Below, piece after piece: positions 44,127 to 52,901 of a stretch of 64,000 nt of DNA. How positions within the stretch are numbered: the first letter of the stretch is position 1; the number at the start of each line of letters is the position of its first letter. This stretch comes from Lachnospiraceae bacterium. GTDB taxonomy: Bacteria; Bacillota; Clostridia; Lachnospirales; Lachnospiraceae. Under the pieces are notes generated by a model. It made no database searches and was not told the origin of the DNA. It saw only the letters and a list, made by a program, of their open reading frames with translations. Made by a program: the position numbers and the translations under genes. Location: positions 62,001 to 126,000 of the forward strand of contig JAILHF010000011.1 of the NCBI GenBank assembly GCA_024696005.1, read 5' to 3'.

Positions 44127-44501
44127 ATGAAAAAGATCAGCACGGAACAGGCACCGGCGGCCATTGGCCCTTATTCCCAGGCGATCGTTGCAGGGGATTT
44201 TCTGTTTGCATCGGGGCAGATCCCGATCAACCCTGCCACGGGAAGCGTGGAGGCGGAGGGGATCGAGGCGCAGGCCGACCAGGCGATCCGCAATGCCGGT
44301 GAGATCCTGAAGGCGGCCGGAACGGATTTTGCCCATGTGGTAAAGACCACCTGCTTTCTGGCGGACATGAACGATTTCGCCGCATTTAACGCGGTCTATG
44401 AGAAATACTTTACCGAAAAGCCAGCCCGGAGCTGCGTTGCGGTCAAGACACTGCCGAAAGACGTGCTCTGCGAGGTGGAGGTAACGGCTTATCTCGGTTA
44501 A
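44127..44501 (+). CDS. ridA: RidA family reactive intermediate deaminase
   Basis: A 124-residue YjgF/RidA protein with GPYSQAIVAGDFLFASGQIP, the Arg-containing PARSCVAVKTLPKDVLCEVE region and conserved Cys and Glu. RidA hydrolyses enamine/imine intermediates such as 2-aminoacrylate released by PLP enzymes. It forms trimers with an active site between subunits; the key arginine (R in ARSCV) is present. A GGAAGGAG site precedes the ATG. The gene is followed by the argG promoter. Confidence 0.95.
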   Translation: MKKISTEQAPAAIGPYSQAIVAGDFLFASGQIPINPATGSVEAEGIEAQADQAIRNAGEILKAAGTDFAHVVKTTCFLADMNDFAAFNAVYEKYFTEKPARSCVAVKTLPKDVLCEVEVTAYLG

Positions 44502-44503
44502 AC

Positions 44504-44532
44504 TTGCCAAGAGTAAACTTTTGCGCTATATT
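44504..44532 (+). promoter_or_regulatory. Promoter of argG with overlapping palindrome
   Basis: TTGCCA (44504-44509), 17-base spacer, TATATT (44527-44532). GCGCTATA (44523-44530) and TATAGTGC (44532-44539) form an inverted repeat with one mismatch that covers the -10 box, a possible repressor site. Confidence 0.55.
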
Positions 44533-44574
44533 ATAGTGCGATTCAAAACCCAAGCATGAACGGAGGATAAAGAG

Positions 44575-45795
44575 ATGGCAAAGGAAAAAGTGATCCTGGC
44601 TTATTCGGGTGGTCTCGATACCACGGCGATCATTCCCTGGCTGAAGGAGAATTTTGATTATGAAGTGGTCTGCGTGTGCGTGGACTGCGGACAGGCGGAA
44701 GAGCTGGACGGGCTTGAGGAGCGCGCGAAGAGCTGCGGCGCCGAAAAGCTCTATATCCTTGATGTGACCGACGAGTTTGCTGACGAATACATCGTTCCCT
44801 GCGTGCAGGCGCATGCGGTGTACGAGAACAAATATCTGCTGGGCACCTCCATGGCGCGTCCCCTGATCGCGAAGAAGCTGGTGGAGATCGCCAGAAAGGA
44901 AGGCGCGGCGGCGATCTGCCACGGCGCTACGGGCAAGGGCAACGACCAGATCCGTTTTGAACTCGGGATCAAGGCGCTGGCGCCGGATCTCAAGATCATC
45001 GCGGCCTGGAGAAACGATAAGTGGACCATGGATTCCCGTGAGTCCGAGATCGAATACTGCAAGGCACACGGCATCCATCTGCCTTTCTCGGCCGATTCGA
45101 GCTACAGCCGTGACCGCAACCTCTGGCACATCAGCCATGAAGGCCTGGAGCTGGAGGATCCCGCCAACATGCCGAATTATGATCATCTGCTCGTTCTCGG
45201 CGTTACGCCCGAGAAGGCTCCGGATGAAGGGGAGTTTGTGACGATCAGCTTTGAAAAGGGCGTGCCTGTGGCGATCAACGGCGAGAAGATGAAGGTTTCG
45301 GATATCATCCGCAAGCTGAATGCCCTTGGCGGAAAGCACGGCATCGGCATCGTGGATATCGTGGAGAACCGTGTTGTCGGCATGAAGAGCCGCGGCGTTT
45401 ACGAGACTCCGGGCGGAACCATCCTTTACGAGGCGCACCAGCAGCTGGAAGAGCTGATCCTCGACCGCGAGACGACCAAGACCAAGCTGGACATGGGCAA
45501 TCTGTTCGCGCAGATCGTATACGAAGGCAAGTGGTTCACACCGCTCAGAGAGGCTGTGCAGGCCTTCATCGAGAGCACGCAGAAGTACGTGACCGGCGAA
45601 GTGAAGTTCAAGCTCTACAAAGGAAACATCATCAAAGCCGGAGAGACTTCACCGTATTCGCTGTATAACGAGAGCATCGCTTCCTTCACGACCGGTGATC
45701 TTTACGATCATCACGACGCCGAGGGCTTTATCAACCTCTTCGGCCTGGCCAGCAAGGTAAGGGGCATGAAGCAGCAGGAGCTGAACAGGAAATAA
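44575..45795 (+). CDS. argG: Argininosuccinate synthase
   Basis: A 406-residue enzyme joining citrulline and aspartate with ATP to form argininosuccinate. The ATP pyrophosphatase P-loop is AYSGGLDTTAIIPWL near residues 9-22; GATGKGNDQIRFE and SRESEIEYCKAHG are strong family hallmarks. It supplies the penultimate step of arginine synthesis; argJ, argB and argD lie 8-15 kb downstream. It has its own promoter with a palindrome over the -10 box. Length is normal. Confidence 0.97.
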   Translation: MAKEKVILAYSGGLDTTAIIPWLKENFDYEVVCVCVDCGQAEELDGLEERAKSCGAEKLYILDVTDEFADEYIVPCVQAHAVYENKYLLGTSMARPLIAKKLVEIARKEGAAAICHGATGKGNDQIRFELGIKALAPDLKIIAAWRNDKWTMDSRESEIEYCKAHGIHLPFSADSSYSRDRNLWHISHEGLELEDPANMPNYDHLLVLGVTPEKAPDEGEFVTISFEKGVPVAINGEKMKVSDIIRKLNALGGKHGIGIVDIVENRVVGMKSRGVYETPGGTILYEAHQQLEELILDRETTKTKLDMGNLFAQIVYEGKWFTPLREAVQAFIESTQKYVTGEVKFKLYKGNIIKAGETSPYSLYNESIASFTTGDLYDHHDAEGFINLFGLASKVRGMKQQELNRK

Positions 45796-45849
45796 GAAAA
45801 TGTGATACCGGGCGGGGAGCTTTCCCCGCTCGCTTTTGAGAGAAGAACC

Positions 45850-46140
45850 ATGGATGTGATCCGGATCATCATTGTGTATCTGGGTGTCATGAACGTGCTG
45901 GGCCTGGGGATGATGGGGCTGGATAAATGGAAAGCGGCCAATCATCGCTGGCGCATCCCGGAGATACACCTGTTTCTGCTGGCGTTTCTGGGCGGCAGCC
46001 TGGGGACGTTTTTGGGAATGCACCTGTTCAGGCACAAGACGAAACACTGGTATTTCCGCTACGGAATGCCGCTGATCCTGGCAGCACATCTGATCTTCGG
46101 AGCCTGGCTGATCGGTTCGGGCCGGGTAATCATCATGTGA
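45850..46140 (+). CDS. DUF1294 membrane protein
   Basis: A 96-residue protein with three predicted transmembrane helices. The motif GLDKWKAANHRWRIPEIHLFLLAFLGGSLGTFLGMHLFRHKTKH is diagnostic for the DUF1294 family: DK.A, RIPE, and GG..G...GM..FRHKT. No biochemical role is established. Earlier in-frame GTG at 45802 is possible but ATG 45850 matches the usual start. The ribosome binding site is weak (AGAGAAG). It lies eight bases before trkA. Confidence 0.85.
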   Translation: MDVIRIIIVYLGVMNVLGLGMMGLDKWKAANHRWRIPEIHLFLLAFLGGSLGTFLGMHLFRHKTKHWYFRYGMPLILAAHLIFGAWLIGSGRVIIM

Positions 46141-46148
46141 GGTAGCGA

Positions 46149-47504
46149 ATGAAGGTCATCATTGTGGGCTGCGGCCGCATGGGCTATGCCCTTGCCAAAC
46201 AGCTTTCGGAAGAAAACCATGACGTGACCGTGATCGACACGAGAGCGGATAAACTCGAAAGGACCCTGGCCGTTCTGGATATCCAGGGCGTGGAAGGAAA
46301 CGGGACTTCTTTTCGCGTGCAGCAGGAAGCAGGCGTAAAGGAATGCGACATGATGGTCGCGGTGACGGGGCAGGACGAGGTGAACCTGCTCTGCTGCCTG
46401 ATCGCGCGCCGCAGCGGCATCCAGCATGCCATTGCCCGTGTGCAGAACCCGATCTACAACGAGGAGATCCAGTATCTGTCCGATGAACTGGGGCTTTCGA
46501 TGACGATCAATCCGCAGCTTGCCTGTGCCCGCAACATCGCCAAGCTGATCGAGGTGCCCGGCGCACTCGAAATCACGACTTTTGCGAAGGGGCGCATCGA
46601 CATGGTGCGGCTTCCCATTCCCAAGGATTCACCGGTGGACGGCATGACCATCGTGGATTTCGCGAACAAGATCAGCAACGATACCCTGGTAACGGCCATC
46701 GAGAGGGACGGCGACGTGATCATCCCCAACGGACGCACGAAGCTGCTCTCGGGCGACTACATGTACGTGATCCTGCGCCCTGCGCAGATCGTGGAGCTGC
46801 TCAGAAAGCTGGGGATCAAGACCAAGCCGATCCGTTCGGTCCTGATCGCGGGCGGCGGTTCCACGGCCTATTATCTGGCGGCGCAGCTTTCCAATCTTCC
46901 CATTGACGTAAAGATCATCGAGCAGGACCATGCGCGCTGCGAACAGCTCAGCGGGCTGCTTCCCAAAGCGATGATCATCGAAGGAAACGCCTCGGACCGT
47001 CAGGTCCTGATGGAAGAGGGGATCACCGAGAAAGATGCCATGGTCGCGCTTACCAACATGGACGAGGAAAACCTGATCCTGTCCATGTTCACGAGCAAGG
47101 TGAGCAAGGCCAAGACCATAACCAAGCTTAATACCATCTCGTTTGACGAGGTGCTTTCCGATCTGCCGGTCGGCGTGGTGGTAAGCCCCAAGCAGATCGC
47201 GGCAAAATCGATCCTGCAATATGTGCGTGCTCTGGAAAATACGCACGGCAGCAATGTGGAAACCCTGCACCGCATCCTGAACGAGCGTGTGGAGGTTTTG
47301 GAATTCAAGGTCAGGGGAGATTCGAAGGTGACGAACACGCCTCTGATGGAACTGAAATTAAAGAAGAATCTTCTGGTCTGCGGGATCCTGCGCAACGGTC
47401 GTCTGATCACCCCCGGCGGCAAGGACGAGATCCTTCCCGGCGATAACGTGATCATCGTGACGACGGTCCTCGGTCTCAAGGACATCGGAAACATTCTGGA
47501 GTGA
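46149..47504 (+). CDS. trkA: Trk-type potassium transporter regulatory subunit TrkA
   Basis: A 451-residue cytosolic protein made of two RCK_N/RCK_C units. Both NAD-binding Rossmann starts are visible, IIVGCGRMGYALAKQL (residue 3) and VLIAGGGSTAYYLAAQL (about 231), each followed by an acidic residue after the second strand, and each half closes with a RCK_C domain. It gates the TrkH channel encoded seven bases downstream in response to nucleotides. The double-length form is typical of TrkA. Confidence 0.94.
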   Translation: MKVIIVGCGRMGYALAKQLSEENHDVTVIDTRADKLERTLAVLDIQGVEGNGTSFRVQQEAGVKECDMMVAVTGQDEVNLLCCLIARRSGIQHAIARVQNPIYNEEIQYLSDELGLSMTINPQLACARNIAKLIEVPGALEITTFAKGRIDMVRLPIPKDSPVDGMTIVDFANKISNDTLVTAIERDGDVIIPNGRTKLLSGDYMYVILRPAQIVELLRKLGIKTKPIRSVLIAGGGSTAYYLAAQLSNLPIDVKIIEQDHARCEQLSGLLPKAMIIEGNASDRQVLMEEGITEKDAMVALTNMDEENLILSMFTSKVSKAKTITKLNTISFDEVLSDLPVGVVVSPKQIAAKSILQYVRALENTHGSNVETLHRILNERVEVLEFKVRGDSKVTNTPLMELKLKKNLLVCGILRNGRLITPGGKDEILPGDNVIIVTTVLGLKDIGNILE

Positions 47505-47511
47505 GCGGCAT

Positions 47512-48957
47512 ATGAACGTCGGCATGATCGTATATCTTTTGGGAAAGATCCTCGAGATCATCGGCACCATGATGGCGTGTCCTTTTATTGTTTCCCTGAT
47601 CTATCATGAACGCAGCGGCATCTATTTCCTGGCCTGCGGCGCGGCTACCCTTGCGGTCGGAAGTCTGGTCTGCCGCTTCAGCCGCCCGAAGAACAAGTCG
47701 TTCTACGCCAGGGAAGGCTTTGTCGTGACGGCTTTCAGCTGGCTTCTGCTTTCGGTTGCCGGCTGCCTGCCCATCTATTTCAGCCGCGAGATCCCCAGCT
47801 TTACGGATGCGCTCTTTGAATGCATCTCGGGCTTTACCACTACAGGCGCTTCGGTGGTCCCGGAGGTGGAGAGGCTTTCCCATTGCATGAATTTCTGGCG
47901 CTGTTTCATACAGCTGATCGGCGGCATGGGCGTTCTGGTCTTCATGCTGGCCCTGCTTCCTTCCACCGGAGGGCAGGATCTGTATCTGATGAAAGCCGAG
48001 AGCCCGGGGCCCAGCGTATCCAAGCTCGCGCCGCGGGTGCGTCAGACCGCGTATTCCCTTTACATCATCTATTTTATCCTGACCGGTCTGGAGATCATCG
48101 CACTGGTGATCGCCGGAGCGCCGCTGTACGACAGCATCTGCACGGCCTTTACCACGACCAGCACGGGAGGTTTCGGTGTGCGGAACACCTCTCTTGCGGC
48201 ATACGGGGTGCCGGTGCAGTATGTGGTATCGGTCTTTCTGTTCCTGGCGGGATTTAATTACAACTTTTTTTTCTGCCTGTGGCTGAAGAAGTGGAAAGAG
48301 GCCTTCGGCTCGGAGGAGATCCGCTGGTACACGGTGATCTTTTTCGGCGCGGTGGGCGTGATCACCACCACCCTGATCTTTCAGTCGGGAGAGGGCCTGG
48401 AGGAGGGATTCCGCCACGCCTTCCTGCAGGTGGGCTCCATCATGACGACGGCCGGTTATTCCTCGGTGGACTTTGACGTCTGGCCCGCGCTGGCGAGGGA
48501 GATCCTGATCCTTCTGATGCTGGTCGGCGGCTGTGCGGGATCGACCTGTGGCGGGATCAAGGTATCCCGTGTCCTGATCTATTTAAAGACCGTGGGCAAA
48601 GAGATCTCGCAGCTCTGCCATCCCAGGAGCGTGAAGGTGCTGAAGGTGGAAGGCAAGCCGCTGCCCCATGCGGTGCTGCGCTCGGCCAATATCTTTCTGA
48701 TCACCTATGCGGCGGTCTTTGTGATCTCGATGCTTCTGGTGGCGTTGGACGGCTATGACCACACGACGAACTTTACCGCCGTGGCTTCGGCGCTGGGCAA
48801 CATCGGCCCCGGCTTTTCCCTGGTGGGACCGACGCAGAATTTCGCTCATTTTTCCGTATTGTCCAAATACGTGCTGATGTTTGACATGCTGGCAGGACGA
48901 CTGGAACTGTTCCCGCTGTTGGTGCTCCTTAGCCCGGCAACCTGGAGCAGGCGATAA
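47512..48957 (+). CDS. trkH: TrkH-family potassium uptake channel
   Basis: A 481-residue membrane protein with four repeated M1-P-M2 units. The selectivity filter loops are visible as SGFTTTGASV, TTTSTGGFGV, MTTAGYSSVDF and SALGNIGPGFSLVG; the first three keep a Gly in the position used to coordinate K+. The end MLAGRLELFPLLVLLSPATW is a family hallmark. With TrkA it takes up potassium. Probable cotranscription with DUF1294 and trkA. Confidence 0.95.
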   Translation: MNVGMIVYLLGKILEIIGTMMACPFIVSLIYHERSGIYFLACGAATLAVGSLVCRFSRPKNKSFYAREGFVVTAFSWLLLSVAGCLPIYFSREIPSFTDALFECISGFTTTGASVVPEVERLSHCMNFWRCFIQLIGGMGVLVFMLALLPSTGGQDLYLMKAESPGPSVSKLAPRVRQTAYSLYIIYFILTGLEIIALVIAGAPLYDSICTAFTTTSTGGFGVRNTSLAAYGVPVQYVVSVFLFLAGFNYNFFFCLWLKKWKEAFGSEEIRWYTVIFFGAVGVITTTLIFQSGEGLEEGFRHAFLQVGSIMTTAGYSSVDFDVWPALAREILILLMLVGGCAGSTCGGIKVSRVLIYLKTVGKEISQLCHPRSVKVLKVEGKPLPHAVLRSANIFLITYAAVFVISMLLVALDGYDHTTNFTAVASALGNIGPGFSLVGPTQNFAHFSVLSKYVLMFDMLAGRLELFPLLVLLSPATWSRR

Positions 48958-49036
48958 GGGGGAGAGACCCGCCGCGTGGCGGAGTTCTCATCCTTTGTTC
49001 AAAACGACGCCGGCATGGGGAATTGACAAAAAAGGA

Positions 49037-49064
49037 ACGGCGTCGATGAGGGCGCTGTTTTTTT
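49037..49064 (+). terminator. Terminator after trkH
   Basis: ACGGCG (49037-49042) pairs with CGCTGT (49053-49058) with one G-T pair, followed by seven T. CGGCGTCG (49038-49045) can instead pair fully with CGACGCCG (49005-49012), so the region can adopt two exclusive folds. Confidence 0.5.
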
Positions 49065-49088
49065 GTTTCGATTTGCGGCTTAAAATGC

Positions 49089-49117
49089 TTGACAGACCAC
49101 TCGAGCGATGATACAAT
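49089..49117 (+). promoter_or_regulatory. Strong promoter of the NatA/NatB-type exporter operon
   Basis: Consensus TTGACA (49089-49094), 17-base spacer, TACAAT (49112-49117). Confidence 0.75.
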
Positions 49118-49125
49118 TGCAGACG

Positions 49126-49146
49126 ATATATCAGTCGGCGATATAT
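49126..49146. promoter_or_regulatory. Palindromic operator at the transcription start of the exporter operon
   Basis: ATATATC (49126-49132) and GATATAT (49140-49146) form a perfect inverted repeat around seven bases. It covers the expected first ~25 transcribed bases, where a repressor would block initiation. The regulator is not in the window. Confidence 0.6.
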
Positions 49147-49171
49147 AAAAAATTTACGGGAGGATAAAAAG

Positions 49172-50125
49172 ATGGGCTTGGAAGTGAAGGACCTGTCAAA
49201 AAAGTACGGCGACAAGGTTGTAGTGGATCATGTGAGCTTCTCCATGGAAAACCCCGGGGTATACGCGCTGCTGGGTACCAACGGAGCAGGCAAGACCACC
49301 ACGATCCGCATGATCCTTGACATGCTGGACAAGGACAGCGGAGAAGTGCTCTGGAACGGGCAGCCGCTTTCTTTTGATAATTGCAATATCGGATATCTGG
49401 CGGAGGAGCGCGGACTTTACCAGAAATACAGCCTGATGGACCAGATCATGTATTTCGGACGCCTCCGGGGCGTCAAGGATGACGTGCTCAAGGAAAAGAT
49501 CCGCTACTGGTCGGGCAGACTGAAGCTGGATGAGTACCTTTACCCGCAGGCGGTGAAGGATGCGCGGGGACGCAGCAAAAAGGGTAAACCCAAGAGCCCC
49601 GACCAGCTGTCCAAGGGTAATCAGCAGAAGATACAGTTTCTGATCGCCATGCTCTCCGAACCGGAGCTTTTGGTACTGGACGAGCCCTTCTCCGGTCTGG
49701 ATCCGGTCAATACCGATATCCTGAAGGATGTGGTCCGTGAGCAGATCGATGCAGGGAAGTACATCATCATGAGCAGCCACCAGATGGCAGCCGTGGAGGA
49801 ATTCTGTACCGACATCACCATCATGTCCCGCTCGCGTGCCCTGGTGCAGGGTAACTTGAACGAGATCAAAAAGGGATACGGAAGGGTGAAACTGGCGCTC
49901 AAATGTGAGCAGGATGTAAAGGAATATATCGACAAGCTCGGGATCACGATCCTTTCCGAGAAGGAAAACGAATATGAGCTTCGCGTGACGGGAGAACAGC
50001 AGGCCAATGCGCTGCTCTGGGAACTCGTCAATGCCACGATCCCGGTGATACGCTTTGATCTTTCGGAGCTGTCGCTTCACGAGATCTTTGTGAAAGAGGT
50101 GGGTGCGGATGAAGAAAAGCAATAA
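49172..50125 (+). CDS. NatA-like ABC exporter ATP-binding protein
   Basis: A 317-residue ATPase with Walker A GTNGAGKTTT, signature LSKGNQQKIQF, Walker B LLVLDEPFSGLD and the switch His in SSHQM. LSKGNQQK together with the C-terminal ~80-residue extension is typical of NatA-type (DUF4162-bearing) exporters. It serves the two permeases that follow. GGGAGG precedes the ATG. It overlaps the next gene. Confidence 0.92.
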   Translation: MGLEVKDLSKKYGDKVVVDHVSFSMENPGVYALLGTNGAGKTTTIRMILDMLDKDSGEVLWNGQPLSFDNCNIGYLAEERGLYQKYSLMDQIMYFGRLRGVKDDVLKEKIRYWSGRLKLDEYLYPQAVKDARGRSKKGKPKSPDQLSKGNQQKIQFLIAMLSEPELLVLDEPFSGLDPVNTDILKDVVREQIDAGKYIIMSSHQMAAVEEFCTDITIMSRSRALVQGNLNEIKKGYGRVKLALKCEQDVKEYIDKLGITILSEKENEYELRVTGEQQANALLWELVNATIPVIRFDLSELSLHEIFVKEVGADEEKQ

Positions 50126-51536
50126 CATATACAGCATGGACGGTCTGGGGCAGGTCTTTTCCTTTACCATAGGCCAGACCTTCAAAAACCAGGCTTACCG
50201 CGTCAGCTTCATCATTTTTGTCCTGATGCTCATCCTGATGGGGCCGATCAATTATCTGGGAGCAGGAGCCGGCGTAAACGCCGCGAAGAAAGCGGACGGC
50301 CTGTACGGGGAAGACGCGGGGATCAGCAGCATCTATGTGGTCAATGAAACGCGTGTTCCGTTCGCGGCCGCGGAAATGGACCTGGAGGAAACGGCTTTTG
50401 CTTCGGCTGCGGTCAAACAGGCCGATGAGTTTCCCGCTCTTGCGGCGGATGAACTGGGAATAAAGCTTTCCCGGCAGACCGTCGATGACGAGACCTGCTT
50501 CATGATCGATCTGGTCACCGGGAAGGACGCGGAGATCACGGAAGGCGTTGTCTCGGCACTCGGGGACTACCTGACGGAACGCCTGGCCCTGGCCAGAAGA
50601 GCGGACGCCGAGCTTACGGACGAGCAGATCGAGATCCTCAGTAAAGGGATGGAGAGCGGGGACGTGATGAGTGACGCGGATTACATCACGAAGATCGACA
50701 GCAGCTATACGAACAGCCAGGTTATGAGCATCAGCATGCTCTACAGCATCATCGTGATGATCCTGGGATCCCTGACCGCAAGTTATGTGATCTCGTCGGT
50801 CATGGAGGAAAAGACATCCAAGCTGGTCGAGAACCTTTTGGTAAGCGTGCGCCCCCTGGCGCTGGTCTTCGGAAAGATCCTTGCCGTCATGACCTATGTG
50901 GGACTGATGATCGTGCTCGGCATCGGCGGTTCGTTCATCTCCAACAAGATCGCCGCTGCCATGAGCGGTTCGGAGATCGTCCAGCATGTGGGCGGGATGC
51001 TGGACTTCTCGAGGCTGTTTTCCATGGGACCTGCAAAGAGCATCCTGATCATCGTCTGCATGCTCCTGACCTATCTGCAGTTCTCCATCCTGGCAGGCGT
51101 GCTGGGAAGTGCCTGCGTCAAGCCCGAGGACGCGCAGTCGGCGATCGGCACCGTGACCATGATCAACATGACGTGCTACATGCTCGGGATCGTCCTCCCG
51201 AATGTGGAAAATCCGATGGTTTATACGGTGGCATCCATGATCCCGGTGGTATCGGGCTATCTTGCGCCGGTCGGCCTGATCGTGGGAAGGGTACCCCTGT
51301 GGGCTTTCCTGATCGGAATGGCTTTGAACATCGTGGTGATCATGCTGCTGTTCAGGCTTTGCGCAAAGACCTATCGCAAGCTGATCGTCAACGACAGCAA
51401 GCGTCTGAAGCTCTTTGAGATCATCAGGCTTTCGGCCGGAAAGGAAGATTTGCCTGGCGGCAAATCTTTGAAGCGCCTCAAAGCCGGCGCGGGCTCCCCC
51501 GAGCTTCGCTCGGGGGCTGGAAGGGAGGAGAAGTGA
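50109..51536 (+). CDS. ABC-2 exporter permease 1 (NatB-like)
   Basis: About 475 residues: N-terminal membrane helix (SFIIFVLMLILMGPINYLG), a large extracytoplasmic domain, then five or six C-terminal helices with the ABC-2 signature SSVMEEKTSKLVENLLVSVRPLALVFGKILA. ATG 50109 is placed 8-9 bases from AGAGGTGG; GTG 50103 is closer than ideal. The last ~30 codons (KEDLPGGKSLKRLKAGAG...) coincide with a cluster of strong palindromes, unlike the rest of the gene. It ends in a one-base overlap with permease 2. Confidence 0.88.
   Translation: MKKSNNIYSMDGLGQVFSFTIGQTFKNQAYRVSFIIFVLMLILMGPINYLGAGAGVNAAKKADGLYGEDAGISSIYVVNETRVPFAAAEMDLEETAFASAAVKQADEFPALAADELGIKLSRQTVDDETCFMIDLVTGKDAEITEGVVSALGDYLTERLALARRADAELTDEQIEILSKGMESGDVMSDADYITKIDSSYTNSQVMSISMLYSIIVMILGSLTASYVISSVMEEKTSKLVENLLVSVRPLALVFGKILAVMTYVGLMIVLGIGGSFISNKIAAAMSGSEIVQHVGGMLDFSRLFSMGPAKSILIIVCMLLTYLQFSILAGVLGSACVKPEDAQSAIGTVTMINMTCYMLGIVLPNVENPMVYTVASMIPVVSGYLAPVGLIVGRVPLWAFLIGMALNIVVIMLLFRLCAKTYRKLIVNDSKRLKLFEIIRLSAGKEDLPGGKSLKRLKAGAGSPELRSGAGREEK
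51446..51516. repeat. Cluster of palindromes inside the 3' end of permease 1
   Basis: AAGATTTGCC (51446-51455) pairs perfectly with GGCAAATCTT (51460-51469); CTTTGA/TCAAAG follow as a second short palindrome; CCCCCGAGC (51496-51504) pairs with GCTCGGGGG (51508-51516) across a 3-base loop. The segment lies between the two permease genes but is within the reading frame of the first. Confidence 0.65.
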
Positions 51537-52897
51537 TGTTTCGGAATTTCGGAAAAGTTTTTTCGTTCTCGTTTCATAACCAGGCAGGAACGAAATCCTA
51601 TAAAATGCTGACCGTGATCGTTGCGCTGATCCTGTTTCTGGTACCGTTCGCGATCCTCTTCTTCATGGCAAAGGGGTCGGAAGACGAGGAAAAAGAGCTG
51701 GAAAGCTGCGGTGCGGAGCGCATTTACATCGTCAGTGACTTTGAGGCGGAGCCCGTCAATTTCATGGCTCTGCTGAGCACGGAAGAAAACTACAAGGGCA
51801 TCCGTTATGCCGCTGCGGACAGCGTGGAGGATGCCATGGAAAAGACAAAGGAAGGGGAAGCATCCTTCATCCTGTATTTCTATCCGGAAGAGGACTACAT
51901 CCGGGCGGACATCATCGTCCCGGCGAAAAGCAGCCTGAGCACGGAAGAGGCCGGGAACTATTTTGACTTCCTTTCGCAGAACCAGACAGGTTTCAGCCTG
52001 CTGCTTTCGGGCATCTCCCAGGGAAAGCTGGAGAGCCTGACGCCGCCCAATGCCTTCCGCACCTATACGGCCGAGGGATATGAAAAAGGCATTTCCACGG
52101 ACGAGGACACGGCGGGAACGGAAGCACTTCTGCGTGACCAGGTAATGTCGGCCTTCCAGATGATCATACCGTATTTTACAATGATGCTGCTGTACTTCAT
52201 GATCATGTCTTACGGTAATTCACTGGCTCAGTCGGTGGTCATGGAAAAGGAATCGAAGCTGATGGATACGATGCTGATCAGTCTGCATCCGGAGGCACTG
52301 GTCTTCGGAAAGCTGCTGGCGGCGATCCTGGCAGGACTGATCCAGATCTTTCTCTGGGTGGGCTGCGTGGTGGCCGGCCTGATCGTGGGAACAAAGGTGA
52401 CCGAAAGCCTCTACCCGGATTACGTTTCCCCGATGAAAGCGTTTTTCGGCTTCCTGGAGGAACTGAACGTGTTCCGCCCGGAAAATGTGGCACTCGGCGT
52501 CCTGTTCCTGATCTTCGGCTTTGTGATGTATGAGGCGCTTGCGTCGATCGCCGGCGCGATCTCGGCCAACCGTGAAGAGGTGGCCAGCCAGAGCTTTCTG
52601 TTCGTGATGCCGCTTCTGGCAGCGTTTCTGCTCGCGATGATGGGCGGCGGACTGACTGCCGGCGGAGCGCCCGAATGGCTTCTGTACATACCGTTCAGCG
52701 CAACGCTTCTGATGCCGTCCACCCTGGCACTCGGACAGGTGTCGCTCGTGACGGCCGGCATCTCCCTGGCGCTTTTGATCGTGTTCACGCTGCTCTTTGT
52801 CATCGGGGCCGGGAGGATCTACAAGATGATGTCGCTTTACAAAGGAAACAAGGTAAGTATCGGACAGGTGCTGAAGCGCCTGGCAGGGAAGGAATGA
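51536..52897 (+). CDS. ABC-2 exporter permease 2 (NatB-like)
   Basis: A 453-residue permease of the same plan as permease 1: first helix (MLTVIVALILFLVPFAILFFM), extracytoplasmic domain, then helices with VVMEKESKLMDTMLISLHPEALVFGKLLAAILAG, the ABC-2 family signature. The presence of two related permeases suggests a heterodimeric exporter. Start is ATG 51536, one base overlapping the stop of permease 1, with GGGAGGAG upstream. It is followed after four bases by a GNAT gene. Confidence 0.88.
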   Translation: MFRNFGKVFSFSFHNQAGTKSYKMLTVIVALILFLVPFAILFFMAKGSEDEEKELESCGAERIYIVSDFEAEPVNFMALLSTEENYKGIRYAAADSVEDAMEKTKEGEASFILYFYPEEDYIRADIIVPAKSSLSTEEAGNYFDFLSQNQTGFSLLLSGISQGKLESLTPPNAFRTYTAEGYEKGISTDEDTAGTEALLRDQVMSAFQMIIPYFTMMLLYFMIMSYGNSLAQSVVMEKESKLMDTMLISLHPEALVFGKLLAAILAGLIQIFLWVGCVVAGLIVGTKVTESLYPDYVSPMKAFFGFLEELNVFRPENVALGVLFLIFGFVMYEALASIAGAISANREEVASQSFLFVMPLLAAFLLAMMGGGLTAGGAPEWLLYIPFSATLLMPSTLALGQVSLVTAGISLALLIVFTLLFVIGAGRIYKMMSLYKGNKVSIGQVLKRLAGKE

Positions 52898-52901
52898 GAA
52901 T

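Noticed and set aside
43623-44510. Upstream extension of the XRE regulator frame on the - strand
   Set aside because: It runs opposite ridA and another small gene; the helix-turn-helix protein has a good start and ribosome binding site at 43622.
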